From: Alphaproteobacteria bacterium
GTDB taxonomy: Bacteria > Pseudomonadota > Alphaproteobacteria > Rhodobacterales > Rhodobacteraceae
NCBI GenBank assembly: GCA_030428025.1
Contig: JAUIBJ010000018.1
Coordinates: forward strand, 1-16,783
Length of the DNA: 16,783 nucleotides
Direction of reading: 5' to 3'
Positions 7,501 through 14,642 of the stretch are shown here, one piece after another. Position 1 is the first letter of the stretch; each line of letters starts with the position of its first letter. A program made the translations under genes and the position numbers. Under the pieces are notes generated by a model that ran no database searches, had not been told where the DNA came from, and was given only the letters and a program-made list of their open reading frames with translations.

Positions 7501-8017
7501 CAGGGAGGCCGTCGCCAAGGGCTATCACAAACTTCTGTCCTACAAGGACGAATACGAGGTGGCGCGGCTGCTGCTGCAAAGCCGCGACAAGGCGCGCGAG
7601 GAATTCGCCGGCGATTTCCGGATGACCGTCCACCTCGCCCCGCCGATCCTTGGTGGCAAGGGGCCAGACGGCAAGCCCAGGAAGCGCGAATTCGGACCGT
7701 GGCTGGAACGCCCCCTGCGGCTGCTGCCGAAACTGAAGGCCCTGCGCGGCACGCCGTTGGATGTGTTCGGCTATTCGGCCGAACGGAAAATGGAACGGGC
7801 GCTGATCAAGCAATACGAGGCCGACATGGCCGAGGTTCTGCCGAAGCTCGACGCCGGCACCCGCAACGCGGTGATCGCGCTGGCCGAATTGCCGCTGTCG
7901 ATCCGGGGCTTCGGCCATGTCAAGCAGGGCAACGAGGCCAAGGCGGCGAAGCGGCGTGAGGAGATGCTGGCAACGATACGCGCAGGCGGCGAGAGCACGC
8001 AGGCGGCGGCGGAGTGA
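4598..8017 (+). CDS. Fused indolepyruvate:ferredoxin oxidoreductase family protein
   Basis: This 1139-residue enzyme fuses the IorA and IorB parts of indolepyruvate:ferredoxin oxidoreductase. The family oxidatively decarboxylates aryl (and some other) 2-oxoacids to acyl-CoA, passing electrons to ferredoxin. The N-terminal pyrimidine-type ThDP domain begins with GYRGSPLGAVD near 51-61. The diphosphate-binding ThDP region starts at the CAGCPHNTS motif (Cys434). Fe-S ligands follow: Cys635, 638, 641, 647 (CEGCGDCGVKSNC) and Cys668, 674, 679. The gamma-type domain starts near 720 with GVGGTGAVTIG. The ATG at 4598 has GGGAGG seven bases upstream; the 35 open codons before it overlap the promoter and palindrome. 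It is controlled from that promoter and probably by the divergent LysR protein. The true substrate (indolepyruvate, phenylpyruvate or other) cannot be read from the sequence. Confidence 0.93.
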   Translation: MSKQQISLNDRFDLTKSPVLLNGTQALVRLMLMQAARDREAGLNTAGYVTGYRGSPLGAVDLQMGRAQKVLAEANVTFQPGLNEDLAATALWGTQQAELRGEGKYDGVFGLWYGKGPGVDRSGDVMRHANMAGTSKHGGVLMAMGDDHTGESSTVCHQSDWAMVDAYMPVLSPAGVQEILDFGLYGFAMSRFAGVWCGLKTMKDTVEVTSVVDARPDRMQFVSPEFDMPEGGLNIRLGDHWIPQEARMIDYKRYAAEAFAHANKIDKRMWGKPGAKIGFVAAGKNWLDLVHAFDLLGIDADEAERLGLTAYKVGQTFPMDMKGFHDWAEGLDLIVVVEEKRKLIEIQIKEAIFDDRRGRRVYGWYKGGAGGMHTEELFPTRMALDPVMIAEKIGGILVEEGRGTESVTAGLSEIAEAKKADNAKEIAARLPYFCAGCPHNTSTRVPEGSRAYAGIGCHIMALWMDRETSGYTHMGAEGANWIGEAPFSKRDHVFQNLGDGTYNHSGLLAIRAALAAGTNITYKILYNDAVAMTGGQTNEGGLGPDRIARELLAMGVQHLAVVYDPKEEPERSHFPSGIGWHERDELPQVQERFKDIKGVSAIIYVQTCAAEKRRRRKRGNFPDPDKRVFINTDICEGCGDCGVKSNCVAIVPKETELGRKRAIDQSACNKDFSCLKGFCPSFVTLEGAKIRKEAATDLTLPDLPEPAMPQIDGTHNVVITGVGGTGAVTIGAVLAQAAQLDGKGAGVMEMAGLAQKGGAVHIHCRLAERPEDISAIRVATGEADALIGGDLVVSAGAKTLGLMRSGRTKGVVNSHEIITGEFTRDTEFSIPADRLELSLKAKLKDDVQLVDTTELSRVTMGDSIYSNMMVFGAAWQRGTIPVSRQAIEDAIRLNGAAVEANLRAFEIGRWAAAFPAEAEKHLTPTVVEMPKTLEDRIAFRADHLTAYQGKGLAKRYRKLVDGIEDTGVREAVAKGYHKLLSYKDEYEVARLLLQSRDKAREEFAGDFRMTVHLAPPILGGKGPDGKPRKREFGPWLERPLRLLPKLKALRGTPLDVFGYSAERKMERALIKQYEADMAEVLPKLDAGTRNAVIALAELPLSIRGFGHVKQGNEAKAAKRREEMLATIRAGGESTQAAAE

Positions 8018-8097
8018 GCCGTCACGAAAACGTCACCGAAATTGTTCAGAAGCATCGGGAAACGGTCATAACGGCCCGAATCTCTTAGGTGGCGAGC

Positions 8098-8961
8098 ATG
8101 CGTCTGGACCGTCACATCGCGCGTGACATAAGCTATTCCTATTCCGCTCAGACCCTGGGCGGTCGGGCGATGATCCGGACGATGGAGAACCTCACCGGGC
8201 GGATGCGCCTGATCAAGCGGGCCAGGGGGTATGAAAAGGAAGTGGCCCAAGGCCGCGACTTCTGGCAGGTGATGGTCGAGCGGTATGGGCTGACGCTGGA
8301 CGTGATCGGTGGCAGCCTCGAAAACATCCCCGCCGAGGGGCCGCTGGTGATGATCGCAAACCACCCCTACGGCATTCTCGACGGGCTGATGATGGGCCAT
8401 ATACTCAGCCGGACACGCGGGGATTTCCGCATTCTCGCGCATCAGGTCTTTCGCAAGGCCGAAGACCTCAACCGCATCATCCTGCCGATCAGCTTCGACG
8501 AGTCGCGGGAGGCGCTGGCGCTCAATCTCGCCACGCGCAAGGCGGCGCTGGAATATCTGGGGCAGGGGGGCGCCATCGGCATCTTCCCCGGCGGCACGGT
8601 TTCGACCGCGACCAAGCCATTCGCCCAGCCGCTCGATCCCGGCTGGCGCAGCTTCACCGCCCGAATGGTGGCCAAGAGCCAGGCAACGGTGGTGCCGGTC
8701 TTCTTCGACGGCCATACCAGCCGGCTTTTCCAGGTGGCCAGCCACCTGCATTACACCTTGCGCATGGGGCTGATGATCAAGGAATTCAGCGAGCGCGTGG
8801 ATACCTCCGTCCGTGTGGTGGTGGGCGAACCGCTTGGCCGCGACCAGCTGGACGCGCGTGCCAGGGACAGCAAATCCCTCATGGCGTTTCTTCGTCAGAA
8901 GACGTATGAGCTGAGCCCGAGGCCGATTGATCCCAACGATCTGGGCTTCGAGTTCGAATAG
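8098..8961 (+). CDS. Lysophospholipid acyltransferase family protein (PlsC-like)
   Basis: This 287-residue protein resembles the glycerolipid/ornithine-lipid acyltransferase superfamily, which moves acyl chains onto lyso-lipids at the inner membrane. The catalytic block is NHPYGILDG at 88-96, a His-x5-Asp form found in the NHPxGxxDG subfamily rather than the common His-x4-Asp. The second block is FPGGTVST (163-170), where the usual FPEG Glu is Gly. Basic and hydrophobic segments follow, without an obvious transmembrane helix. The ATG at 8098 was chosen because AGGTGG precedes it by seven bases; a GTG three codons earlier lacks a ribosome site. It ends 21 bases before murI and is probably co-transcribed with it. 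The lipid substrate is unknown. Confidence 0.82.
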   Translation: MRLDRHIARDISYSYSAQTLGGRAMIRTMENLTGRMRLIKRARGYEKEVAQGRDFWQVMVERYGLTLDVIGGSLENIPAEGPLVMIANHPYGILDGLMMGHILSRTRGDFRILAHQVFRKAEDLNRIILPISFDESREALALNLATRKAALEYLGQGGAIGIFPGGTVSTATKPFAQPLDPGWRSFTARMVAKSQATVVPVFFDGHTSRLFQVASHLHYTLRMGLMIKEFSERVDTSVRVVVGEPLGRDQLDARARDSKSLMAFLRQKTYELSPRPIDPNDLGFEFE

Positions 8962-8982
8962 CGCGCCCGAGGGCAAAGGCAC

Positions 8983-9795
8983 ATGACTGTAGGGATTTTT
9001 GACAGCGGGCTCGGCGGCCTGACCGTGCTCGACGCGGTGAGCCGGCGCTTGCCGGAGATGACGTTCATCTATCTGGGCGACAATGCCCATGCGCCCTATG
9101 GGGTGCGCGATGCCGATGACGTCTACTGCCTGACCAAGTCGCATGTGCAGAAGTTGTGGGACATGGGCTGCGATCTGGTGGTTCTGGCCTGCAACACTGC
9201 CTCGGCCGCGGCCCTTCGCCGGATGCAGGAGGATGGCGTGCCCAAGGGCAAGCGGGTTCTGGGGGTGTTCGTCCCCCTGATCGAGGCGCTGACCGAGCGG
9301 ACCTGGGGCGACAATTCCCCGCCGCGTGAGGTGGGGGTCAAGAACGTGGCCCTGTTCGCCACGCCCGCCACGGTGTCGAGCCGCGCCTTCCAGCGCGAAC
9401 TGGCCTTCCGAGCCATTGGCGTGGATGTGGAGGCGCAGGCCTGCGGCGGGGTGGTGGACGCCATCGAGGAAGGCGACATGATTCTCGCCGAGGCGCTTGT
9501 GCGAAGCCATGTCGAGGCACTGAAACGCAAGATGCCACACCCGCAGGCGGCGGTGCTGGGCTGCACCCATTATCCGCTTTTGCAGGAGGCGTTTCAGGCT
9601 GCGCTCGGGCCCGACGTACAGGTCTTTTCCCAGGCCGATCTGGTGGCCGAGAGCCTTGCCGACTACCTTGACCGCCATCCGCAGATGACCGGCGCCGACC
9701 TGCCGGCGCGCTTCCTGACCACCGGCGATCCGAAGAGGGTGTCGGACCGGGCGATGCAGTTCCTGCGACGAAAGATCGCCTTCGAGGCCGCCTGA
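8983..9795 (+). CDS. murI: Glutamate racemase
   Basis: This 270-residue enzyme interconverts L- and D-glutamate, supplying D-glutamate for peptidoglycan stem peptides in the cytoplasm. All family signatures are visible: GIFDSGLGGLTVLD at 4-17, YLGDNAHAPYG at 30-40, the first catalytic Cys in ACNTASAAALR (Cys70) and the second in GCTHYPLL (Cys194, His196). Length is normal. The ATG at 8983 is preceded by AAAGG. It lies 21 bases after the acyltransferase gene, so the two likely share a transcript, and a short hairpin with a T run follows the stop. Confidence 0.95.
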   Translation: MTVGIFDSGLGGLTVLDAVSRRLPEMTFIYLGDNAHAPYGVRDADDVYCLTKSHVQKLWDMGCDLVVLACNTASAAALRRMQEDGVPKGKRVLGVFVPLIEALTERTWGDNSPPREVGVKNVALFATPATVSSRAFQRELAFRAIGVDVEAQACGGVVDAIEEGDMILAEALVRSHVEALKRKMPHPQAAVLGCTHYPLLQEAFQAALGPDVQVFSQADLVAESLADYLDRHPQMTGADLPARFLTTGDPKRVSDRAMQFLRRKIAFEAA

Positions 9796-9809
9796 CCCGC
9801 CCGGAGATT

Positions 9810-9826
9810 GCGGCGGCGCCGCTTTT
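9810..9826 (+). terminator. Short possible terminator after murI
   Basis: GCGGC (9810-9814) and GCCGC (9818-9822) form a 5-bp all-GC stem with a 3-base loop, followed by TTTT. It lies 14 bases after the murI stop. The stem is short, so termination may be partial. Confidence 0.45.
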
Positions 9827-9863
9827 CACCTAAATCCTTTTCAGTTTGTTCAAGAGGTCCGTG

Positions 9864-10892
9864 ATGACCCACAAGATCGCCATTCTTGGTGCCTCTGGCT
9901 ATACCGGTGCCGAACTCGTCCGGCTGATCGCCACCCATCCGACGATGGAGATCGCGGCGCTTGCCGCCAATTCCAAGGCCGGGCAGAGCATGGCGCAGGT
10001 CTTTCCGCATCTGCGCCATCTCGAGCTGCCCGATCTGGTCACCATTGAGGAGATCGATTTCGGCGGCATTGACCTGTGTTTCTGCGCCCTGCCGCATGCC
10101 ACCTCGCAGGCTGTGATCCGAGACTTGCCGAAGGATCTGAAGATCGTGGATCTGTCGGCCGATTTCCGTCTGGAAGACCCCGAGCAATATGCCCGCTGGT
10201 ATGGCGGCGAGCATGCCGCGCTCGAATGTCAGGCCGAGGCCGTCTATGGCCTGACCGAATTCTACCGCGACCGGATCAGAACCGCGCGACTGGTGGCCGG
10301 GACGGGGTGCAACGCCGCCACGGGCCAATATGCGCTGCGTCCGCTGATCGCGGCGGGGGTGATCGACCTCGACGAGATCATCATCGACCTCAAGACCGGG
10401 GTGAGCGGGGCAGGCCGCAGCCTCAAGGAAAACCTGCTGCATGCCGAACTGTCGGAGGGCGCGCATGCGTATGCGGCCGGTGGCACGCACCGGCATCTGG
10501 CGGAGTTCGATCAGGAGTTCTCCAAGATCGCCGGCCGGCCCGTGCGCGTGCAGTTTACCCCGCACTTGCTGCCCGCCAACCGGGGGATCATCGCCACCGT
10601 TTACGTCAAGGGCGAGGCCGAAAAGGTGCATGCGACGCTGGAGGCCGCCTATGCAGACGAGCCCTTTCTGGTGACGCTGCCCTTCGGTCAGCACCCCAGC
10701 ACCCGTCATATCCGCGGCAGCAATTTCTGCCATGTGGGCGTTGTGGGCGACCGGATGGAAGGGCGCGCCGTGGTTATCGCGGCGCTCGACAACCTGACCA
10801 AGGGGTCCAGCGGGCAGGCCATCCAGAACGCCAATCTGATGCTGGGCATCGACGAGACCGAGGGGCTTATGCTGGCCCCCGTGTTTCCATGA
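9864..10892 (+). CDS. argC: N-acetyl-gamma-glutamyl-phosphate reductase
   Basis: This 342-residue enzyme reduces N-acetylglutamyl-5-phosphate to the semialdehyde with NADPH in arginine biosynthesis. The nucleotide-binding loop GASGYTGAELV is at 9-19 and the catalytic Cys is in GTGCNAATG (Cys149). The conserved GTHRH segment is at 207-211, one of its His residues being the active-site base. Length fits the long (type 1) ArgC group. The ATG at 9864 follows AAGAGG; a TTG six codons upstream is an unlikely alternative. It heads the arg-ccm gene run, with ccmE starting 18 bases after its stop. Confidence 0.95.
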   Translation: MTHKIAILGASGYTGAELVRLIATHPTMEIAALAANSKAGQSMAQVFPHLRHLELPDLVTIEEIDFGGIDLCFCALPHATSQAVIRDLPKDLKIVDLSADFRLEDPEQYARWYGGEHAALECQAEAVYGLTEFYRDRIRTARLVAGTGCNAATGQYALRPLIAAGVIDLDEIIIDLKTGVSGAGRSLKENLLHAELSEGAHAYAAGGTHRHLAEFDQEFSKIAGRPVRVQFTPHLLPANRGIIATVYVKGEAEKVHATLEAAYADEPFLVTLPFGQHPSTRHIRGSNFCHVGVVGDRMEGRAVVIAALDNLTKGSSGQAIQNANLMLGIDETEGLMLAPVFP

Positions 10893-10910
10893 GGAGCGGA
10901 TGACAGAGCC

Positions 10911-11357
10911 ATGAAATCGCTCAAGAAAAAGAGACGTATTCAGGTAATCGCCATCGCTGCGGTGGCGCTTCTGGTCTCGACCGCGCTGATCGGCTATGCG
11001 CTGCGCGACGGGATCAACTTTTTCCGCTCGCCCAGCCAGGTGGTGGCCGAGCCGCCGCCGCCGACGGAGGTGTTCCGCATCGGCGGGCTGGTGGAGGAAG
11101 GCAGCCTCGTGCGCGGGCAGGGCGAGCAGATCCGCTTCAACGTGACCGACGGCGGCGCGGCGGTGCCGGTGGTCTATACCGGCGTCCTGCCCGACCTTTT
11201 CGAAGAGAATCAGGGCATGGTGGGCACCGGCAGTTATCGCGACGGCGTGTTTGTCGCCACCGAGATCCTCGCCAAGCATGACGAGGACTACATGCCCAAG
11301 GAGGTGATCGACAGCCTCAAGGAGCAGGGTGTGTACCAGGCACCGGGCGGCAGCTAA
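10911..11357 (+). CDS. ccmE: Cytochrome c maturation haem chaperone CcmE
   Basis: This 148-residue periplasmic haem chaperone carries haem covalently and hands it to CcmF/CcmH for attachment to apocytochromes c. It has a Lys/Arg-rich N-terminus and one membrane anchor (about 11-30), then a beta-barrel domain with IRFNVTD and VVYTGVLPDLFEENQG. The haem-binding motif LAKHDEDYMP carries the ligand His123 and Tyr127. A conserved Pro/Lys tail follows. It is separated from ccmF by the endolysin/holin pair, an unexpected split. The ATG at 10911 fits the family N-terminus; GAGGAG lies 14 bases upstream, somewhat far. It is probably translated from the argC transcript. Confidence 0.95.
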   Translation: MKSLKKKRRIQVIAIAAVALLVSTALIGYALRDGINFFRSPSQVVAEPPPPTEVFRIGGLVEEGSLVRGQGEQIRFNVTDGGAAVPVVYTGVLPDLFEENQGMVGTGSYRDGVFVATEILAKHDEDYMPKEVIDSLKEQGVYQAPGGS

Positions 11358-11372
11358 GCGCTTCTTTAACCA
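11354..11372 (+). promoter_or_regulatory. Possible CtrA half-site before the lysis cassette
   Basis: TTAACCA at 11366-11372 matches the alphaproteobacterial CtrA half-site. An imperfect partner CTAA lies at 11354-11357 with an 8-base rather than the consensus 7-base spacer (TTAA-N7-TTAA). CtrA controls GTA lysis genes in Rhodobacter capsulatus, which makes the position suggestive, but the match is poor. Confidence 0.25.
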
Positions 11373-11420
11373 GGCATGACCCAGCTTTCCGTCGGTGAAA
11401 CCCGCGGAAAGGGGCAGGAC

Positions 11421-12032
11421 ATGCAGAGCGTCGAAGACATCGCCAGAGAGATCGTCGCCCGCGAGGGCGGCTTCGTTAACGACCCGGACGACCCCGGGGG
11501 CGCCACCAAATACGGGGTGACCATCCACACCATGCGCCGGCTCGGGCTCGATCTCGACGGCGACGGCACCGTGGGCGTGGCCGATGTCAAGGCCCTGAGC
11601 CGCACGCAGGCCGAGGCGATCTTCATCGAGCATTACCACCGCCGGCCCGGCATCGGGCAATTGCCGGAGGCGCTGCAGGCGTCGGTCTTCGACATGTATG
11701 TGAACGCGGGCGCCAATGCGGTGAAGATCCTGCAGCGGCTGTTGCGGCAGATGGGCCACGAAATCGCCGTCGATGGGGCCATCGGGCCGCAGACCGCCGC
11801 CGCCGCGCGGGCCGCTCATGCCGCCGCGCCCGAGCATCTGATCGATGCCTACGGCATCGCCCGGCGGAACTACTACTTCCGTCTCGCCGACCGCCGCCCG
11901 GCATCGCGCAAATACGCGCGCACCCGGGCGGGCGGCAAGGGCGGCTGGATCCGGCGGGCGGAGGAGTTCATCTCGCCCCGCTATCACATGACCGAGGCGG
12001 AGTTTCGGGAAAGGATCGCGGCATGGGGATAA
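11421..12032 (+). CDS. GTA-type endolysin, N-acetylmuramidase (glycosyl hydrolase 108 type)
   Basis: This 203-residue peptidoglycan hydrolase belongs to the holin-associated N-acetylmuramidase family. The N-terminal catalytic domain shows the family signature EGGFVNDPDDPGGATKYGVT (15-34), Glu15 being the expected catalytic acid. The C-terminal part (about 100-190) fits the peptidoglycan-binding domain of this family (AVDGAIGPQT, then IARRNYYFRLA). There is no signal peptide, so export presumably needs the downstream holin. The ATG at 11421 was chosen over one 15 codons upstream because the domain begins there and AAAGGGGCAGG precedes it. It overlaps the holin gene by 10 bases, implying coupled translation. 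Homologous pairs release gene transfer agents by lysing a subpopulation of R. capsulatus cells; the same role here is inferred. Confidence 0.88.
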   Translation: MQSVEDIAREIVAREGGFVNDPDDPGGATKYGVTIHTMRRLGLDLDGDGTVGVADVKALSRTQAEAIFIEHYHRRPGIGQLPEALQASVFDMYVNAGANAVKILQRLLRQMGHEIAVDGAIGPQTAAAARAAHAAAPEHLIDAYGIARRNYYFRLADRRPASRKYARTRAGGKGGWIRRAEEFISPRYHMTEAEFRERIAAWG

Positions 12033-12616
12033 TTGAACGCCTGTTCGGTGCCGTCTTCGGCGGCAATCGCAACGTGATCGCCGAAACCGCCGAGGTGTTC
12101 CGTGTCAACGCCGAAAAGGCGGATGCGCGCGGCGCCGACATTCAGCAGGCCGCACTGGCCCAGCTGGCCGCCGAATTCGCCCATCCCCGCAAGGGCCTGT
12201 TCGACCGGGTGATTGACGGGCTCAACCGCATTCCGCGCCCGGCGATGGCGCTCGGCACGCTGGCGCTGTTTCTCTCGGCCATGACCAATCCGGTGTGGTT
12301 TTCGGAGCGGATGCAGGGCATCGCGCTGGTGCCCGAGCCGCTCTGGTGGCTTCTGGGTGCGATCGTCAGCTTCTATTTCGGCGCCCGCCATCAGGCCAAG
12401 GGGCAGGAGTTCCAGCGCTCGCTTGCTGCCACCATGGCCCGCGCCCCGCAGGTGGTGGAAAACATCGCCGAGTTGCGCAAGCTGGGCGCCGACAGCCCCG
12501 CCGCGGCCGAGACCGGCACCGACGCGCCGCTGGAACTTGACGCCATCCAACCGGGCGAGAATCCCGCGCTCGACGACTGGAGACGCGCGCAGAACCCCGT
12601 CCCCGCGACAATGTGA
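12023..12616 (+). CDS. GTA-type holin family protein (3TM)
   Basis: This 197-residue protein resembles the three-transmembrane holins linked to gene transfer agents, which open the inner membrane so the endolysin reaches the wall. Residues 1-70 are amphipathic and Ala/Glu-rich. Hydrophobic segments lie near 72-88 and 106-121, the second ending FYFGARHQ, typical of the family. The tail after 122 is charged and hydrophilic, ending in a Pro/Ala/Asp-rich stretch. It starts inside the end of the endolysin gene (ATGGGGATAA), so the pair forms a compact lysis cassette. No phage structural genes are visible nearby, which argues against a prophage and for a GTA lysis module placed apart from the capsid cluster. 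Confidence 0.82.
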   Translation: MGIIERLFGAVFGGNRNVIAETAEVFRVNAEKADARGADIQQAALAQLAAEFAHPRKGLFDRVIDGLNRIPRPAMALGTLALFLSAMTNPVWFSERMQGIALVPEPLWWLLGAIVSFYFGARHQAKGQEFQRSLAATMARAPQVVENIAELRKLGADSPAAAETGTDAPLELDAIQPGENPALDDWRRAQNPVPATM

Positions 12617-12623
12617 TCCGGGC

Positions 12624-12657
12624 GAGCGCCCCTTTGCCATTGGCCCCGGCGGCGCTC
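12624..12657 (+). other. Hairpin between the holin gene and ccmF
   Basis: GAGCGCC (12624-12630) and GGCGCTC (12651-12657) form a 7-bp perfect inverted repeat around a 20-base loop, just after the holin stop. There is no T run, so it is not a standard intrinsic terminator. It could stabilise the 3' end of the upstream message or slow read-through into ccmF. Confidence 0.4.
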
Positions 12658-12668
12658 GGTTCTATAAT
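12640..12668 (+). promoter_or_regulatory. Candidate promoter giving a leaderless ccmF message
   Basis: TTGGCC (12640-12645) and a perfect TATAAT (12663-12668) are 17 bases apart. The -10 box ends six bases before the ccmF ATG, so a normally spaced start site would fall on or next to the A of the start codon. ccmF has no convincing Shine-Dalgarno sequence, which fits leaderless initiation. Confidence 0.45.
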
Positions 12669-12674
12669 GAGCGT

Positions 12675-14642
12675 ATGATCACCGAACTCGGCCATTTCTC
12701 CTTGATCCTCGCCTTCGTCACCGCCTGTTTCCAGGCGGTGGTTCCGCTACTCGGTGCCAGGAGAGGCTGGCCGGGATGGATGGCCGTGGCGGAGCCCGCG
12801 GCGGTGCTGCAGTTCCTTTTGACCGCAGCGGCCTTTGCCGCGCTGATGTGGGCCTTCGTCACCTCGGATTTCTCGCTGCGGCTGGTGGTGCTCAACAGCC
12901 ATTCGCTCAAGCCGATGCTCTACAAGATCACCGGCGTCTGGGGCAATCACGAGGGCTCGATGCTCCTTTGGGTGCTGATCGTCACCCTGTTCGGCGCCTT
13001 TGCCGCCTGGTTCGGCGGCGGGCTGCCGCCCACGCTAAGGGCGCGGGTGCTGGCGGTGCAGGGGATGATCGGGGCCGCCTTCTTCGCCTTCATTCTCTTC
13101 ACCTCCAACCCCTTCCTGCGCGTGGCCGTGCCGCCTTTCGACGGGCAGGACCTGAACCCGCTGCTGCAGGATCCGGGCCTCGCCTTCCATCCGCCCTTCC
13201 TCTATCTCGGCTATGTCGGGCTTTCGATGACCTTCTCCTTCGCCGTGGCGGCGCTGATCGAGGGGCGGGTCGACGCGGCCTGGGGCCGTTGGGTGCGGCC
13301 CTATACGCTGGCCGCCTGGGTGTTCCTGACCATCGGCATCGGGCTGGGCTCGTGGTGGGCCTATTACGAACTGGGCTGGGGCGGCTTCTGGTTCTGGGAC
13401 CCGGTCGAAAACGCCAGCTTCATGCCCTGGCTGATCGCGGCGGCGCTCCTGCATTCGGCCATCGTGGTGGAAAAACGAGAAGCCCTCAAAAGCTGGACGG
13501 TGCTTCTGGCTATCATCGCCTTCGGTTTTTCCATGATCGGCGCTTTCATCACCCGCTCGGGCGTGATCACCTCGGTCCATGCCTTCGCCACCGACCCGGA
13601 ACGCGGAGTGTTCCTGCTGATGATCCTTGCCTTCTTCATGCTGCTGGGGCTTACGCTGTTTGCCGCGCGGGCCAATGTGATGCAGTCCAAGGGGGTCTTC
13701 GGGCTGGTCAGCCGGGAATCGGTGCTGGTGGTCAACAACCTGCTGCTGGGCGTGGCGGCCTTCGTCGTCTTTACCGGCACGATCTGGCCTCTGGTGGCCG
13801 AGATGTTCTTCGACCGCAAGCTCTCGGTCGGGGCGCCCTTCTTCAACCTCGCGTTCACGCCCTTCATGGTGGCGCTCGGTCTGGTTTTGCCGATCGGTGC
13901 GATGCTGCCCTGGAAACGGGCGCGGCTGGGCCGAGTGCTGCGCCGGCTGATCCCGGCCTTCGGGCTGGCCGTGGCGGTGCTGGCGCTGGCATGGGCGATG
14001 CAGACCGGGCGTAGTGCCATCGGCCCCGTCGGGCTTTTCCTCGCGACCTGGCTGGTTGCGGGCGCGGCCACCGACCTGCTGTCGCGCGCGGGAAGGGGCG
14101 AAAGCCGGCTAGGTCGGCTCGTTCGCCTGCCGCGGGCGGACTGGGGCAAGGCGGTGGCACATGGGGGCTTGGGCATCACCATGGCGGGCGTCGCCGCGAT
14201 GACCGCCTGGCAGGCCGAGGATATTCGTGTGGTGCGCCTCGGCGACAGTCTGGAACTTGCAGGCTACACCCTGACGCTGGAAGATGTCCGGCAGGTCGAG
14301 GGGCCGAACTATGTCTCGACCATGGGAGAGGTGGCGCTGTCCCGCGGGGATGACCGCATCGGCACGCTCTACCCCGAAAAACGGGTCTATCCGGTGGCGC
14401 AGATGCCCACCACCGAGGCGGCGCTCGACAACGGGATTCTGCGCGACATCTATGTGGTGATCGGCGACCCGCAGGAGGGCGGCGGCTGGGCCATGCGGAC
14501 CTATTTCAAGCCGCTCGCCAACTGGATCTGGGGTGGTGCGATCCTCATGGCGTTCGGCGGGCTTCTGTCGCTCAGTGACCGGCGCTACCGTGTGGCCGCC
14601 GGGGCGCGACGAATGCGCGCGCAGGGGGTGCCGGCGGAATGA
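12675..14642 (+). CDS. ccmF: Cytochrome c maturation haem lyase subunit CcmF
   Basis: This 655-residue polytopic inner-membrane protein is the core of the System I haem lyase, joining haem from CcmE to CXXCH cysteines of apocytochrome c in the periplasm. The WWD haem-handling domain is at about 226-250 (SWWAYYELGWGGFWFWDPVENASF). His172 (FHPPFLY) and His260 (LLHSAIVVEKREALKSW) match the known P-side axial and haem b ligands. NSHSLKP and WGNHEGSM segments (74-94) are also typical. Length is normal, with many transmembrane helices and a periplasmic loop near the C-terminus. The ATG at 12675 matches the family N-terminus (MITELGHFSL); the frame is open further upstream but that overlaps the holin gene. 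The start overlaps ccmH downstream by ATGA. Confidence 0.95.
   Translation: MITELGHFSLILAFVTACFQAVVPLLGARRGWPGWMAVAEPAAVLQFLLTAAAFAALMWAFVTSDFSLRLVVLNSHSLKPMLYKITGVWGNHEGSMLLWVLIVTLFGAFAAWFGGGLPPTLRARVLAVQGMIGAAFFAFILFTSNPFLRVAVPPFDGQDLNPLLQDPGLAFHPPFLYLGYVGLSMTFSFAVAALIEGRVDAAWGRWVRPYTLAAWVFLTIGIGLGSWWAYYELGWGGFWFWDPVENASFMPWLIAAALLHSAIVVEKREALKSWTVLLAIIAFGFSMIGAFITRSGVITSVHAFATDPERGVFLLMILAFFMLLGLTLFAARANVMQSKGVFGLVSRESVLVVNNLLLGVAAFVVFTGTIWPLVAEMFFDRKLSVGAPFFNLAFTPFMVALGLVLPIGAMLPWKRARLGRVLRRLIPAFGLAVAVLALAWAMQTGRSAIGPVGLFLATWLVAGAATDLLSRAGRGESRLGRLVRLPRADWGKAVAHGGLGITMAGVAAMTAWQAEDIRVVRLGDSLELAGYTLTLEDVRQVEGPNYVSTMGEVALSRGDDRIGTLYPEKRVYPVAQMPTTEAALDNGILRDIYVVIGDPQEGGGWAMRTYFKPLANWIWGGAILMAFGGLLSLSDRRYRVAAGARRMRAQGVPAE

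Noticed and set aside
8018..8097. Terminator between the oxidoreductase and acyltransferase genes
   Set aside because: Short ACCG/CGGT-like repeats are present but no stable stem followed by T residues was found.
11421..12616. Prophage remnant
   Set aside because: No integrase, attachment repeat, capsid, tail or tRNA is present, and the flanking ccm genes are intact and collinear. A GTA-type lysis module explains the pair better.
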